Shown in pieces: positions 16,232 through 25,083 of a stretch of DNA of 64,000 bases (positions within the stretch are counted from its first letter, which is position 1; every line of letters begins with the position of its first letter). This DNA is from Thioalkalivibrio versutus. Lineage in GTDB: Bacteria; Pseudomonadota; Gammaproteobacteria; Ectothiorhodospirales; Ectothiorhodospiraceae. The translations under genes and the position numbers were made by a program. Where the stretch lies: positions 61,178 to 125,177 of the forward strand of contig NZ_MVAR01000003.1 of assembly GCF_001999325.1 (NCBI RefSeq), in the 5' to 3' direction. The notes beneath the pieces were generated by a model, which had not been told where the DNA came from, ran no database searches, and was given only the letters and a program-made list of their open reading frames with translations.

Positions 16232-17503
16232 ATGCGTATTTCGACCACCCAGATCTTCCAGACCGGGATCGACCAGATCCAGCGCGGCCAGACGGAGCTC
16301 AACCGGACCTCGCTGCAGATGGGACGGGGCGAGCGCATCCTGTCGCCGTCCGATGACCCGAGCGGTGCGACCCAGGTCAATCAGTTCGAACGCATCATCC
16401 AGGCCACCAAGCAATACCAGCGCAATATCGACAACACCCAGCCGCGCCTGCAGCAGGAGGAATCGGCCCTGCAAAGCGGGACCGACCTGCTGCAGCGCGC
16501 ACGCGAACTGGTGGTGGCCGGCAACAACGACAGCCAGACCAACGAGACCCGTAGCTATCTCGCCGGCGAGCTGCGCCAGCTGCGCGAAGGGATGTTCGAT
16601 ATCGCGAACACCAAGGACCCGAACGGCGAATACCTCTTCGCCGGCACGAAGTCGTTGCAGCAGCCCTTCCAGCAGGATGGCACGGGTGAGGTGCGCTACA
16701 AGGGAGCCGAAGGTACGGGCAGCGTCCGCGAGGTGGCGATCTCGGCCAACCGGAAGATCCCGGTGGGCGATACCGGTGCGCGCGTGTTCATGGATATTCC
16801 GGAGAACGATGGGCGTGTCGGGGCCGAGGTTGCGAACCGTGGGGCCGGCAGTCGGCTGGTAGTAGAGCAAACGGGCGTAGCAAATCAGTCTTCCTTGACG
16901 ACTGACGAGTACATGATCCGGTTTGAAGAAAATGACGACGGCAGTTTCAGTTATGGCGTTTATCAGGTGGGTGAGGACGGTGAAATTCCTTTCGATGAAG
17001 GGGAGCGTGTTTCTCTTCTCGACGGTGACGGTCCCGTGGCGGGCGATTACGTCCCAGGTGCTGCGATCGAGTTTGCAGGCCGTTCCGTTACGGTGAGTGG
17101 AACACCTGCAACTAATGACCAGGTGCTTTCCAGGCCGGCGCAGAACAAGAGTGTGTTCGAGACCCTGGACGCGATCATCGCGGCCCTGGAAGAGGGCGGC
17201 GCCAGCGGTACGAGCCGGGCCAACCTGGCGACGGCCAGCAACACTGCACTGGCCGACCTGGACACCGTGCTGGGGAATTTCAGCGATATCCGCGCCGAGG
17301 TGGGGTCACGCCTGAAGACCTTTGATCAGCAAAAAGATCTGAACGAGGACCGGCTGGTGGACCTGAACAGCGCGGTGTCCGAGATTCGCGACCTGGACTA
17401 CGCCGAGGCGATCAGCCGCTTCAACCAGCAGCAGGTGGCCCTGCAGGCCGCGCAGCAGACCTATACCCAGGTGAACCGACTGTCGCTGTTCGATTTCCTC
17501 TGA
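16232..17503 (+). CDS. flgL: Flagellar hook-associated protein 3 FlgL
   Basis: 423 aa. The N-terminal flagellin-like helices (MRISTTQIFQTGIDQIQRGQ) and C-terminal helices (DLNSAVSEIRDLDYAEAISR, then QVALQAAQQTYTQVNRLSLF) surround a variable middle. It joins FlgK to the filament. It starts 21 bases after flgK behind GGGAG. The middle (about 16800-17140) is lower in GC (16921-16980 has 29 of 60 G+C) and rich in acidic residues, in keeping with a surface-exposed region in a halophile. It is the last flagellar gene in this run; flagellin is not in the window. Confidence 0.96.
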   Translation: MRISTTQIFQTGIDQIQRGQTELNRTSLQMGRGERILSPSDDPSGATQVNQFERIIQATKQYQRNIDNTQPRLQQEESALQSGTDLLQRARELVVAGNNDSQTNETRSYLAGELRQLREGMFDIANTKDPNGEYLFAGTKSLQQPFQQDGTGEVRYKGAEGTGSVREVAISANRKIPVGDTGARVFMDIPENDGRVGAEVANRGAGSRLVVEQTGVANQSSLTTDEYMIRFEENDDGSFSYGVYQVGEDGEIPFDEGERVSLLDGDGPVAGDYVPGAAIEFAGRSVTVSGTPATNDQVLSRPAQNKSVFETLDAIIAALEEGGASGTSRANLATASNTALADLDTVLGNFSDIRAEVGSRLKTFDQQKDLNEDRLVDLNSAVSEIRDLDYAEAISRFNQQQVALQAAQQTYTQVNRLSLFDFL

Positions 17504-17527
17504 TCCGTCTCCCTGGCCGGGCGGGCC

Positions 17528-17551
17528 ATGGTTGCGCCTTTGTGCGACCAT
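17528..17551 (+). terminator. Hairpin after flgL
   Basis: ATGGTTGCGC and GTGCGACCAT can pair over ten positions (two G-U) around a CTTT loop. There is no run of T after it, so termination is likely but not assured. It lies 25 bases after the flgL stop. Confidence 0.45.
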
Positions 17552-17580
17552 GACGCCGTCCTGATCTGCGAGAGTCCGGC

Positions 17581-18270
17581 ATGGCCAAGAACAACGAACC
17601 CTCCGCGCCCATCCAGTACCGTTCTACCGGGCGTCCCCCGCGCTACCTGATTGTCCTGTTAATCCTGGCTGCGTTGTGGGCCGGCTTCTGGGGTGTCATC
17701 CACCTGCAGTCGGGTGAGCCCGAGGCGGTGACGCTGGACGTCGAGGAGCAGGCCGAGCTGGAGGCCAAGTTGCAGGCGCTGGGGCCGCGCGATGCCGAGC
17801 CCCGCCCGGACCAGGCACCCGGTGACCCGATCATCGATCTCGACGCCGAGGCCGAGCCGCTGGTCCCGGAACTCTACGAGGAACGCGCCGAGGCACGCAG
17901 CGTGCGCTTCAGCGAGCGCGAATTGAATGCCCTGATCGCCCAGGACCCGGACTTGGCCGGACGCGTGGCCATGCGTCTGACGCCGGGGCAGGTCAGCACT
18001 CGGGTGCGTATTGATGTTCCGGCCGATATCCCACTCCTTGGGGGCCGTGTCCTGAATGTCCGCTCGGGTGTCCGCTTCGAGACCGAGGATGGGCGGGTGC
18101 ATGCGCGCCTGGTCGGTGTCAGCGTCGCCGGAATCCCGCTGCCGGATGCCTGGCTGGGCGGGCTGAAGGACGAAGACCTGCTGGCGCTGGAGCCCTTCCA
18201 GCAACTGCGCGCGGGCATCGAGTCCATCGAGGTCCGCGACGGCGAACTGGTGCTGGAACTCGCCCGCTAA
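17581..18270 (+). CDS. Membrane-anchored protein of unknown function
   Basis: 229 aa. One transmembrane helix at about residues 22-45 (LIVLLILAALWAGFWGVIHL) is followed by an acidic, charged linker and a beta-rich extracytoplasmic domain (about 100-225) containing FSERELNALIAQ and VRIDVPADIPLLGGR. The form, an N-terminal anchor plus a domain starting with a (S/T)E-E-LNALI motif, recalls YpmS/DUF2140-type proteins, but I cannot confirm that family. It stands alone between flgL and a repeat region and may have its own promoter. Acidic composition suits a salt-adapted periplasm. Function unknown. Confidence 0.8.
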   Translation: MAKNNEPSAPIQYRSTGRPPRYLIVLLILAALWAGFWGVIHLQSGEPEAVTLDVEEQAELEAKLQALGPRDAEPRPDQAPGDPIIDLDAEAEPLVPELYEERAEARSVRFSERELNALIAQDPDLAGRVAMRLTPGQVSTRVRIDVPADIPLLGGRVLNVRSGVRFETEDGRVHARLVGVSVAGIPLPDAWLGGLKDEDLLALEPFQQLRAGIESIEVRDGELVLELAR

Positions 18271-18469
18271 AGCCGCTCGAGTCCGTCCGCGAATCACACC
18301 GTTTCCCGCACGCGTTCATTTTTCCGTCAATGCCTCTACTAGGCGCGGAGGAGTGCGGGGTGGTTGCGGTGCCCCTGATGCGTTTCGATCCTCAGGGAGA
18401 CGCAATGCATAAACGGCGATGGCATGGAGTACCAAGCCCATCGGTCGCCCGGATCCTCACCGTGAGCCC

Positions 18470-18589
18470 GTCATCCCGGAAACCGCGCAGCGGTTATCCG
18501 GGATCTGCATCGTTGGAGGTGGCACAGACGTCGGGGTGTTTGTGCGCGGGGAGGTCCCGGCTCTTCGCTGCGCTACGGCCGGGATGACG
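18470..18589. repeat. 120-bp imperfect palindromic repeat, copy 1
   Basis: It begins GTCATCCCGG and ends CCGGGATGAC, so the ends are inverted. A direct copy lies at 18752-18871. Short extra units with GGCCGGGATGA occur at about 18606, 18633 and 18888, so this is a repeat array in decay. It spans a gene-free stretch (18271-19149). Open frames across it translate to repeats (SRKPRSGYPGS-type) and are not believed to be genes. Confidence 0.85.
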
Positions 18590-18751
18590 GGAACGGGGGC
18601 GTTACGGCCGGGATGACGAGAACGGGAGCGCTGTGGCCGGGATGATGGGAAAGGATCGTCCCACCGGGATAACGGCCGGGGGATTGGGGCTGGATGGATG
18701 CACCCACGTTCGGAATGACCGTCTAACCCTCAGAATGGCCACCCAACCCCT

Positions 18752-18871
18752 GTCATCCCGGAAACCGCGTAGCGGTTATCCGGGATCTCCATCGTTGGAG
18801 GTGGCACAGGCGTCGGGGTGTTCGTGCGTGAGGAGATCCCGGCTCTTCGCTGCGCTACGGCCGGGATGACG
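18752..18871. repeat. 120-bp imperfect palindromic repeat, copy 2
   Basis: A direct repeat of copy 1 with the same GTCATCCCGG...CCGGGATGAC ends and only a few substitutions (for example GCGTAGCGG for GCGCAGCGG). The two copies lie 162 bases apart. The rest of 18271-19149 holds partial units and the single GAGCGCAGCGAA repeat at 19030; I see no real gene there. Confidence 0.85.
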
Positions 18872-19029
18872 AGAAGGGGAGCGCTGTGGCCGGGATGAGG
18901 ATTGGGGGCTGTTTGCTGCGGGCGTCGGCTTGGGCTGCGTACGGCCTTGTGGCGCCCGTTGGTAGCCCGCCGAGGGGCGGTTTACGGACTCTACATATCC
19001 GAGGGCTATCCCTGATCATGAACGACGTA

Positions 19030-19058
19030 GGGTGCCAATGAGCGCAGCGAATTGCACC
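19030..19058. repeat. Single GAGCGCAGCGAA repeat unit
   Basis: A unit of the form GGTGC...GAGCGCAGCGAA...GCACC, a short imperfect palindrome of the same family as at 1127-1234 and 25674-25760. It lies in the convergent space between the membrane-anchored protein gene and the SIMPL gene. Confidence 0.7.
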
Positions 19059-19149
19059 GATCGTGGCGCGGGGCGCTCGGGGACCGGGGCCTGCATGGGA
19101 ACGGTGCGGTTCGGCTGGCACCTCACGGCACCCTGCGGTGAGGTAGGTG

Positions 19150-19905
19150 CTAACGCGGGGTGACGCGCAGGGTCTCGGCGCCCAGGGCCTGCAGGCGTCC
19201 ACGCACGCTGAGGGTCAGGGTGGAATGCCCGGCCTCCAGCGACGGCTGGCTGGCTGACTCGTCCATGGCGCGCATGGCCATCATGGGCTGTGGCCGATCG
19301 TAGTGATCGTCCGGCAGTTCCACTTCCAGTGTGCGCAGGTGCGTGGCCCCCAGCGAGCGGGCGATGACGCGCGCTTGTTCCTTCAGGTCTTCCATGGCCT
19401 CTTCGATCATCGCCTCGCGATGTTCCTGGCGTGCCTCGGGGCTGAGGGAGAATCGGATCTGGCTGACGTTGAGGTCCCGCTGCTGGAGCGCGCCGACCAG
19501 TTCGGTCAACCGATCGAAATCGGCTCCGGTCAGTTCCAGGTTCTGCTGGACCAGCCAGGCATTGATGCGGCTGCGGTCGTCGGAGTCGTGAATGGCGCGG
19601 GTGGAATAGCCGATGGTGCGCGCGTCAATCCCATCCTGTTCGCCGGCGCGTTCCAGTGCGGCCTGCATGTTGCGGTTGACGGTGGCAGCGGCCGTGGCGG
19701 CCTCCGGGGCGCGGGCCTCGGTCGTCATCAGCACGGTCATGTGGTCGTTGGCGACCTGGCGCTCGGCCTTGCCGGTCAGGGCCAGCGTGGTTCCGCCGTC
19801 GCTGGCGATGGCCGTAGCCGGAAACGCCAGGACCAGGGCGGCGAGCCCGGCGACGAGCCAGGACGGGCGGGACGCGAGGGGAGTGTTCTTCGGTCGCATG
19901 TTCAT
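19150..19905 (-). CDS. SIMPL-domain (DUF541) periplasmic protein
   Basis: 251 aa. A signal peptide (SWLVAGLAALVLAFPATAIA, cleaved near residue 35) precedes a DUF541/SIMPL domain: ALTGKAERQVANDHMTVLMT at its start, then a long helix and the repeated beta-alpha units. Proteins of this family are periplasmic or outer-membrane associated, and some are linked with oxidative stress; the molecular function is not settled. It lies directly after egtB (6 bases) on the same strand and may be cotranscribed with the ergothioneine genes. A GCACCTCAC-type hairpin overlaps its stop and may end the transcript. Confidence 0.85.
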   Translation of the reverse strand: MNMRPKNTPLASRPSWLVAGLAALVLAFPATAIASDGGTTLALTGKAERQVANDHMTVLMTTEARAPEAATAAATVNRNMQAALERAGEQDGIDARTIGYSTRAIHDSDDRSRINAWLVQQNLELTGADFDRLTELVGALQQRDLNVSQIRFSLSPEARQEHREAMIEEAMEDLKEQARVIARSLGATHLRTLEVELPDDHYDRPQPMMAMRAMDESASQPSLEAGHSTLTLSVRGRLQALGAETLRVTPR

Positions 19906-19911
19906 GAACCT

Positions 19912-21102
19912 CTACAGATTGCGCGCAAGCCGGAGGCCGGCGAACACGTGGCGTTTTTCGGGGGTGAAGAAGTTGCGCATTGTAGAGCGGGTGAGCAATG
20001 GATCGCTCCAGGCGCTTCCGCCGCGCAGAACGTAGTGTTCGCCGTCGAACCAGGGTAGGGAGTATTCCTTGTACGGAAAGGGCTGGAAGCCCGGGTAGGG
20101 CTGAAAGGGGTTGCCGCACCATTCCCATACCTGGCCCGTGGCGCGCAACCGCCCGGCCTGGGCGGCGTGTTCCCATTCGTGTTCGTGGGGGAGGCGGGCG
20201 CCCACCCAGCGGGCGTAGGCCGAGGCCTCGAACCAGGAGAGTCCGACGGCGGGTGCATGCGGATCGAGTGCCTGGGTGCCGTGGGGGAGGGTTTGTACCC
20301 GGGTCCCGTCGGGTAGCTTCCACCACCCGAGAGGTGCCTCGATGCCCGTTTGTACCAGCCAGGTTCGACCCGGCGGGTCCCAGTGGGGGCCCGGGCGGTA
20401 GCCTCCGGCCTCGATAAACGCGGCGATCTCGGCATTGGAGACCGGATGGGAGCGGATCGTGTGGGGCGCGAGCCGGACCGGGTGGAGGCCCCGCTCGTTG
20501 TCGAAGGCGGTCGCCGCGTCGCTACCGCTGACATGTTCGCCGGCCGGGCACTCGATCCAGTCGCCGCCGGCCGCCAGTGCCGGTTTTGGCTCCTGCGCTC
20601 GGGGTGGGGCGGGGCGATGCAGACGGGCGAACCAGCGCACCTGCTCCAGGCTTTCCAGGTGCATGGCGTGGTGCTGCGCGAGAAAACCGGTCAGGTAGTC
20701 CCGCTCGAGCAGGGGATGGCGACGCACCGCCGGATGGTTGTGCAACAAGTCCAGGTGGTGTTGCTGGCTGGCCTGGCCCCATTCCAGCAGGGATTGGCGC
20801 GTCGGGAGTCTTCCGCCGCGGCGCCACTTCGGGCTCTGTTCCGGGAAGTAGAGATCGTGCCAGTCGCGCCGATCTGGCGGTGGTTCACCCAGGATGCGTT
20901 CGTGTAGCCATACCGCCTCGATGAAATGGCAATGGGCGTAGTGCCACCCGATGGGACTCAGGTCCGGGTGATACTGATTGCGCCATTCGTTCCCCGGTGT
21001 CGACTCCAGTGCCGTGTTCAGGCGGTCGTGCTGGGTCGCCAGGCAGTCCAGGAGGTCGGATGGGTGCGGGCTTGCACTCGGCTGCGGATGGGCGGCATTC
21101 AT
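19912..21102 (-). CDS. egtB: Ergothioneine biosynthesis sulfoxide synthase EgtB
   Basis: 396 aa, a little shorter than usual. The N-terminal DinB-type domain carries the iron ligands: His54 in IGWHYAH and the HX3HXE motif at His144/His148/Glu150. The C-terminal formylglycine-generating-enzyme-like domain (about residues 180-396) has WFEASAYARWVGARLPHEHE and YVLRGGSAW. The enzyme joins trimethylhistidine and a thiol substrate (gamma-Glu-Cys or Cys) with oxygen to form a sulfoxide. egtC lies upstream on the same strand and egtD is divergent, which supports ergothioneine over ovothiol. No egtA or egtE is in the window. Confidence 0.9.
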   Translation of the reverse strand: MNAAHPQPSASPHPSDLLDCLATQHDRLNTALESTPGNEWRNQYHPDLSPIGWHYAHCHFIEAVWLHERILGEPPPDRRDWHDLYFPEQSPKWRRGGRLPTRQSLLEWGQASQQHHLDLLHNHPAVRRHPLLERDYLTGFLAQHHAMHLESLEQVRWFARLHRPAPPRAQEPKPALAAGGDWIECPAGEHVSGSDAATAFDNERGLHPVRLAPHTIRSHPVSNAEIAAFIEAGGYRPGPHWDPPGRTWLVQTGIEAPLGWWKLPDGTRVQTLPHGTQALDPHAPAVGLSWFEASAYARWVGARLPHEHEWEHAAQAGRLRATGQVWEWCGNPFQPYPGFQPFPYKEYSLPWFDGEHYVLRGGSAWSDPLLTRSTMRNFFTPEKRHVFAGLRLARNL

Positions 21103-21117
21103 ATCCGGTGGAGCGTG

Positions 21118-21900
21118 TTACAGCGCCAGGAGTTCCGGCGGTTCGTCGGGATCGAGGATTAGAAGATGGCCGGGTGGGACCGGGCGCCAGCGTTCGCGGT
21201 CGGTAAGGGGCTCGGAGGCCACGACCACGCTGTCGTCGGGGAACGTCTCGTCATCGGTGGTGTAGTAGAGGCTGGGACAGGGCGCATTGACCGCATGGCG
21301 GCTGGCGATGATGCGGCGGCCGTCGGACAGGATCACGTTCAGCAGGGCGGTGTCGGCACCCAGCCAGGTCTCCACGGTGGAGAACGCCTCGCCGAGGGCG
21401 CCCTCCAGCGTCGCGTTGTCGTCATCGGCCAGGTATTGGCGGACCAGGGCGAAGAGGTATTCGGAATCGGTGGTTCCCTCGATGCTCGATTCGACCTCCT
21501 GGCTGAGGATGTTCTGGATCTGGCGCCGGATGTCGGGACGGAAGCGGCTGATCAGGCCGTTGTGGCTGTACAGCAGGCCGTCGCGGGCGAATGGCTGGGC
21601 GTTGACGGTGTCGCCGCCGAAGCCGGGGGTTGCACTGCGGATGGCCGCAATCCACAGGGGCTGGGTCATGTCGCTGGCCAGATCCACCAGGTTGGGATCC
21701 TGCCAGAGCGGATCGGCGCGCCGGTAGTGGCGCGCAATGCCCCCCTCGCCAAACCACCCGAAGCCGAAGCCGTCGGCGTTGACGCGGGCATACACCAGCT
21801 CCTGCGGGGCCATGGCTTGCTCGATCAGGTTGTGTGGCGGATCCAGGATCAGGCTGCGCAGCGTGATCGGAGGACCCAGATAGGCGAGGTGTCGGCACAT
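21118..21900 (-). CDS. egtC: Class II glutamine amidotransferase EgtC
   Basis: 260 aa. It starts Met-Cys-Arg-His-Leu; Cys2 is the N-terminal nucleophile that class II amidotransferases expose after Met removal. This fixes the start at the ATG at 21900 and not at an upstream frame extension. GFGFGWFGEGG and SHNGLI are seen. In ergothioneine synthesis EgtC removes the gamma-glutamyl group from the sulfoxide made by EgtB. The gene is 15 bases upstream of egtB and divergent from egtD. Its presence suggests that EgtB here uses gamma-glutamylcysteine. A stand-alone amidohydrolase role is possible but less likely in this context. Confidence 0.88.
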   Translation of the reverse strand: MCRHLAYLGPPITLRSLILDPPHNLIEQAMAPQELVYARVNADGFGFGWFGEGGIARHYRRADPLWQDPNLVDLASDMTQPLWIAAIRSATPGFGGDTVNAQPFARDGLLYSHNGLISRFRPDIRRQIQNILSQEVESSIEGTTDSEYLFALVRQYLADDDNATLEGALGEAFSTVETWLGADTALLNVILSDGRRIIASRHAVNAPCPSLYYTTDDETFPDDSVVVASEPLTDRERWRPVPPGHLLILDPDEPPELLAL

Positions 21901-21971
21901 GGCTAGGGTCAGTTGGGGCGTCCGGGGTTTCGTGCTAGCGTGCCGCAAACCACCCCGATACGGAAGCCCGG

Positions 21972-22994
21972 ATGTCCGCCGAACCCAGTGCTGTCTCTAT
22001 TTCCCCTCGTTACAGCCGCCAGGTGGTGGAGGAACGCGACGCCCACGCCGACTTGCTGGCCGATTTCCGCGCGGGGATGCTTGAGCCGCCCCGGTCCCTG
22101 CCGCCGAAGTATTTCTACGATGCGCGCGGATCGCAGCTGTTCGATGCGATCTGCGATACCCCGGAGTATTACCCCACGCGCCTGGAGGCCGACCTGCTGG
22201 AGCGGCATGCCGAAGCGATCCTGGAGGCGTCCGGGGCGCGCACGCTGTTTGAACTCGGCAGCGGGACGTCGCGCAAGACCGAGTACCTGCTGGCGGCGCT
22301 GGAAGCCCGCGTCTCCGCGCCCCATTACGTCGCGAACGATGTCTGTGGCGAGATCCTCGACGAGGCCGGCGCGCGACTCCTGCAGCGCTTCGATCAGATG
22401 CGGGTGGACAGCCTGTGCGGGGACTATGCGGCGGCGCTGACCCATCTGGCCGATGTTTCCGGTGCGCAAGCCGACGGTCCGCGCCTGTTTGCCTTTCTCG
22501 GCAGCAGTCTGGGGAATTTCGAGGACGCCGAGGCGGCTGCACTGCTGCGACGAATCCGCGACACCATGAACCCCGAAGACCGGCTGCTGCTGGGGCTGGA
22601 CCGGGTCAAGCCGCGCCCGGTCCTGGAGGCGGCCTACAACGATGCGGCGGGGGTAACCGCGGCATTCAACCTGAACCTGCTGTCGGTGTTGAATACCGAG
22701 TTGGGGGCGGACTTCGATCCGGAGGGTTTCGAGCATCGCGCTCCGTTCGTCGAAGACCTCTCGCGGATCGAGATGCACCTGGTGTCGCGGCGACAGCAGA
22801 CGGTGCGCGTGTCGGAGCCGGAGGCGGTTCTGGAGATCGCCGAAGGCGAGGTGATCCGGACCGAGATCTCGCGCAAGTTCAGCCGCGAGGCCATCGACCG
22901 TCTGCTGATGGCGGCCGGGCTCGAACATGCGGCACAGTGGTCCGCGCCCGAGGAGTGGTACTCCCTGTTTCTGCTGCGGCCGGGGGCGGACTGA
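21972..22994 (+). CDS. egtD: L-histidine N-alpha-methyltransferase EgtD
   Basis: 340 aa. The family-specific PPKYFYDARGSQLFD and TPEYYPTR (about residues 43-70), the SAM-binding FELGSGTSRKT (about 93-103) and FLGSSLGNFE (near 173) are all present. It trimethylates histidine to hercynine, the first step to ergothioneine. It is divergent from egtC-egtB across a 71-base region, which probably holds both promoters. It is followed by sixA, five bases downstream, and may share its transcript. Confidence 0.94.
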   Translation: MSAEPSAVSISPRYSRQVVEERDAHADLLADFRAGMLEPPRSLPPKYFYDARGSQLFDAICDTPEYYPTRLEADLLERHAEAILEASGARTLFELGSGTSRKTEYLLAALEARVSAPHYVANDVCGEILDEAGARLLQRFDQMRVDSLCGDYAAALTHLADVSGAQADGPRLFAFLGSSLGNFEDAEAAALLRRIRDTMNPEDRLLLGLDRVKPRPVLEAAYNDAAGVTAAFNLNLLSVLNTELGADFDPEGFEHRAPFVEDLSRIEMHLVSRRQQTVRVSEPEAVLEIAEGEVIRTEISRKFSREAIDRLLMAAGLEHAAQWSAPEEWYSLFLLRPGAD

Positions 22995-22999
22995 GCGGG

Positions 23000-23512
23000 A
23001 TGCGCGCACCGCGGCTGGTGCTGGTGCGGCACGCCCAGGCCGGAAACCCCGGCGACTGGGACGGGGCGGATCGTGACCGGCCGCTGACCGACAAGGGCCA
23101 GGTGAGTGCGGTACGCATGGCGCAGGCGCTCGGGGATCTGCTGCCGGGATCGGTCGAGCTCCTTTGCAGCCCCTATCTGCGGGCCCGCCAGACGGCGATC
23201 CCCCTGTCCCAGGCGCTGGATGTCCCGGTGCGGCAGAAGAAATGGCTGGCGCCCGGACAACCCACGGGGCTGGAGGTCGAGGCCCTGGCCCGCAATCTCC
23301 CGGCGGATGGCGGCCTGGTGATCGTGGGACACGAGCCGGACCTGTCGCTGCTCGTAAGCTGTCTGCTGGGCACGACGGGCGGGCGGAGTCTGGTTCATAT
23401 GGGCAAGGGCGATGCCTGCGGATTGACGGGCGCGCTGCCGGGCCCCATGCAGCTCGCCTGGCACCTGCCTCGACGTATCCTCGAACGGCTGGCCGGCGGT
23501 GAGGCGGATTGA
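23000..23512 (+). CDS. sixA: Phosphohistidine phosphatase SixA-like
   Basis: 170 aa. A histidine phosphatase fold with LVLVRHAQAG at the N-terminus (catalytic His near residue 10), LLCSPYLRARQT and the second histidine in VIVGHEPDL. SixA removes phosphate from histidine residues, for example on PTS proteins or histidine kinases. Its ATG follows egtD by five bases and its stop lies two bases before the ppx ATG. That places it in an egtD-sixA-ppx run, so a phosphate-metabolism role is also thinkable. Confidence 0.88.
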   Translation: MRAPRLVLVRHAQAGNPGDWDGADRDRPLTDKGQVSAVRMAQALGDLLPGSVELLCSPYLRARQTAIPLSQALDVPVRQKKWLAPGQPTGLEVEALARNLPADGGLVIVGHEPDLSLLVSCLLGTTGGRSLVHMGKGDACGLTGALPGPMQLAWHLPRRILERLAGGEAD

Positions 23513-23514
23513 AC

Positions 23515-25014
23515 ATGCACACGGAGAACGATGCCGAGACGGTTGCGGCCGTTGATCTGGGTTCCAACAGCTTTCACATGATCGTGGCACGGCGCCAGGA
23601 CGGCGAGGTCCTGAAGGTCGACCGCATCAAGGAGACGGTGCGTCTTGCCAGCGGTCTGGATCCCGATGGACAGCTGGATCCGGAGGTGGGGCAGCGTGCC
23701 CTGGCTTGTCTGGATCGCTTCGGCCAGCGACTGCGGCAGCTGCCGCGCGGCTGCGTGCGCGTGGTCGGCACCAACACCTTGCGCCAGATGGACGACAGCC
23801 GCGCCTTCCTGCGCGCGGCGGAAGAGGCCCTGGGGCATCCGGTGGAGATCATTGCCGGACGCGAGGAAGCGCGGCTGATCTACCTGGGTGTGGCGCATGC
23901 GCTGGCGGACGATAGCGGCCGCCGGCTGGTGATGGATATCGGTGGCGGCAGTACCGAATTCATTATTGGAGAGCGCTTCGAGCCGGTCCTGGCCGAGAGC
24001 CTGGAGATGGGCTGCGTGACGTTCACCCAGCGCTTCTTCGCCGATGGCAAACTGACGCGCAAGGCCTTCGCAGCCGCGCAACTGCAGGCGCAGCGGGAGC
24101 TGCAACCGATCGCGAGTGCCTACCGCGCGGCCGGCTGGGAGCAGGCGCTGGGGGCGTCGGGTACGATCCTGGCGCTGGACCGCATGGTGCATGAGGGGGA
24201 ATTGGACGAGGCGCCGGGTGTAAGCCGCGAGAACCTGGAGCGGCTCCGCGATGCGCTGATCGAGCAGGGGGCCATCAAGCGGCTGAAATGGCCTGGTCTG
24301 GCCGAGGACCGGGCGCCCGTGATTGCCGGTGGCCTTGCGGTGCTTCTGGGTGCCTTCGAGGCGTTGGGGATCGAACGGCTGCACCCCTCGGACGGGGCCC
24401 TGCGCGAGGGCGTGATTCACGACCTTCTGGGACGTTTTCGGCACGAGGACGTGCGTGGCAGCACCATTCACCATCTGCGCCGGCGGTTCGCGGTCGATGC
24501 GTCCCAGGCGGAGCGGGTGCAGGCGACGGTGGCGCGCCTGGTGACCGCCGTTCGCGCCGCCTGGGAGCTCGGCGAGGACGACGCGGAACGCCTGGATTGG
24601 GCGGCCGAACTGCACGAGATCGGCCTGGCACTGGCCCACAGCAAATACCACAAACATGGGGAGTACATCCTCACCTGGGCCGACCTGCCGGGTTTCTCGC
24701 AGCCCGAACAGGCCGAGCTGGCGTGGCTGGTGCGCCTGCACCGGGGCGGGCTGAAGCCCAAGCTGTTGTCCGGGGTGCGAGAGGATCGCGCGCGGCCGCT
24801 GCTGTTCATGGCGGCCCTGCTGCGTCTGGCCGTGTTGCTGCATCGTTCGCGCGCGCCGGATCCGGTGCCGCTGGAGCGCATCGAGGCGACGCAGGAGGGT
24901 CTGACGCTGACCTTCGCGCCCGACTGGCTGGATACCCACCCGCTAACGCGCGCCGATCTGGATGCGGAACGCGAGGACTGGGCGCGCCACAAGCTGGAAC
25001 TGGAGTTCGAGTGA
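23515..25014 (+). CDS. ppx: Exopolyphosphatase / guanosine pentaphosphatase
   Basis: 499 aa. N-terminal actin-like ASKHA ATPase folds (VDLGSNSFHMIVA at residues 13-25, DIGGGSTEFIIG near 142) are followed by an HD-type C-terminal domain (about 310-490, with ELHEIGLALAHSKYHKHGEY). It hydrolyses terminal phosphate from polyphosphate and may convert pppGpp to ppGpp. The ATG is used, not an in-frame TTG six bases before it that overlaps the sixA stop. The ppk1 gene lies convergent 0.8 kb downstream, so synthesis and breakdown of polyphosphate are encoded together. Confidence 0.93.
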   Translation: MHTENDAETVAAVDLGSNSFHMIVARRQDGEVLKVDRIKETVRLASGLDPDGQLDPEVGQRALACLDRFGQRLRQLPRGCVRVVGTNTLRQMDDSRAFLRAAEEALGHPVEIIAGREEARLIYLGVAHALADDSGRRLVMDIGGGSTEFIIGERFEPVLAESLEMGCVTFTQRFFADGKLTRKAFAAAQLQAQRELQPIASAYRAAGWEQALGASGTILALDRMVHEGELDEAPGVSRENLERLRDALIEQGAIKRLKWPGLAEDRAPVIAGGLAVLLGAFEALGIERLHPSDGALREGVIHDLLGRFRHEDVRGSTIHHLRRRFAVDASQAERVQATVARLVTAVRAAWELGEDDAERLDWAAELHEIGLALAHSKYHKHGEYILTWADLPGFSQPEQAELAWLVRLHRGGLKPKLLSGVREDRARPLLFMAALLRLAVLLHRSRAPDPVPLERIEATQEGLTLTFAPDWLDTHPLTRADLDAEREDWARHKLELEFE

Positions 25015-25083
25015 GCCCCTATTCCGAACCGGACACAAGGAACGCAGGATGCTGACATTGTGGTCTGGATCTAAGTACTCGCG

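Noticed and set aside
18330..18869. Several frames of 60-85 codons in the repeat region after flgL
   Set aside because: They read the 120-bp palindromic repeats (SRKPRSGYPGS wording) and have no start signals.
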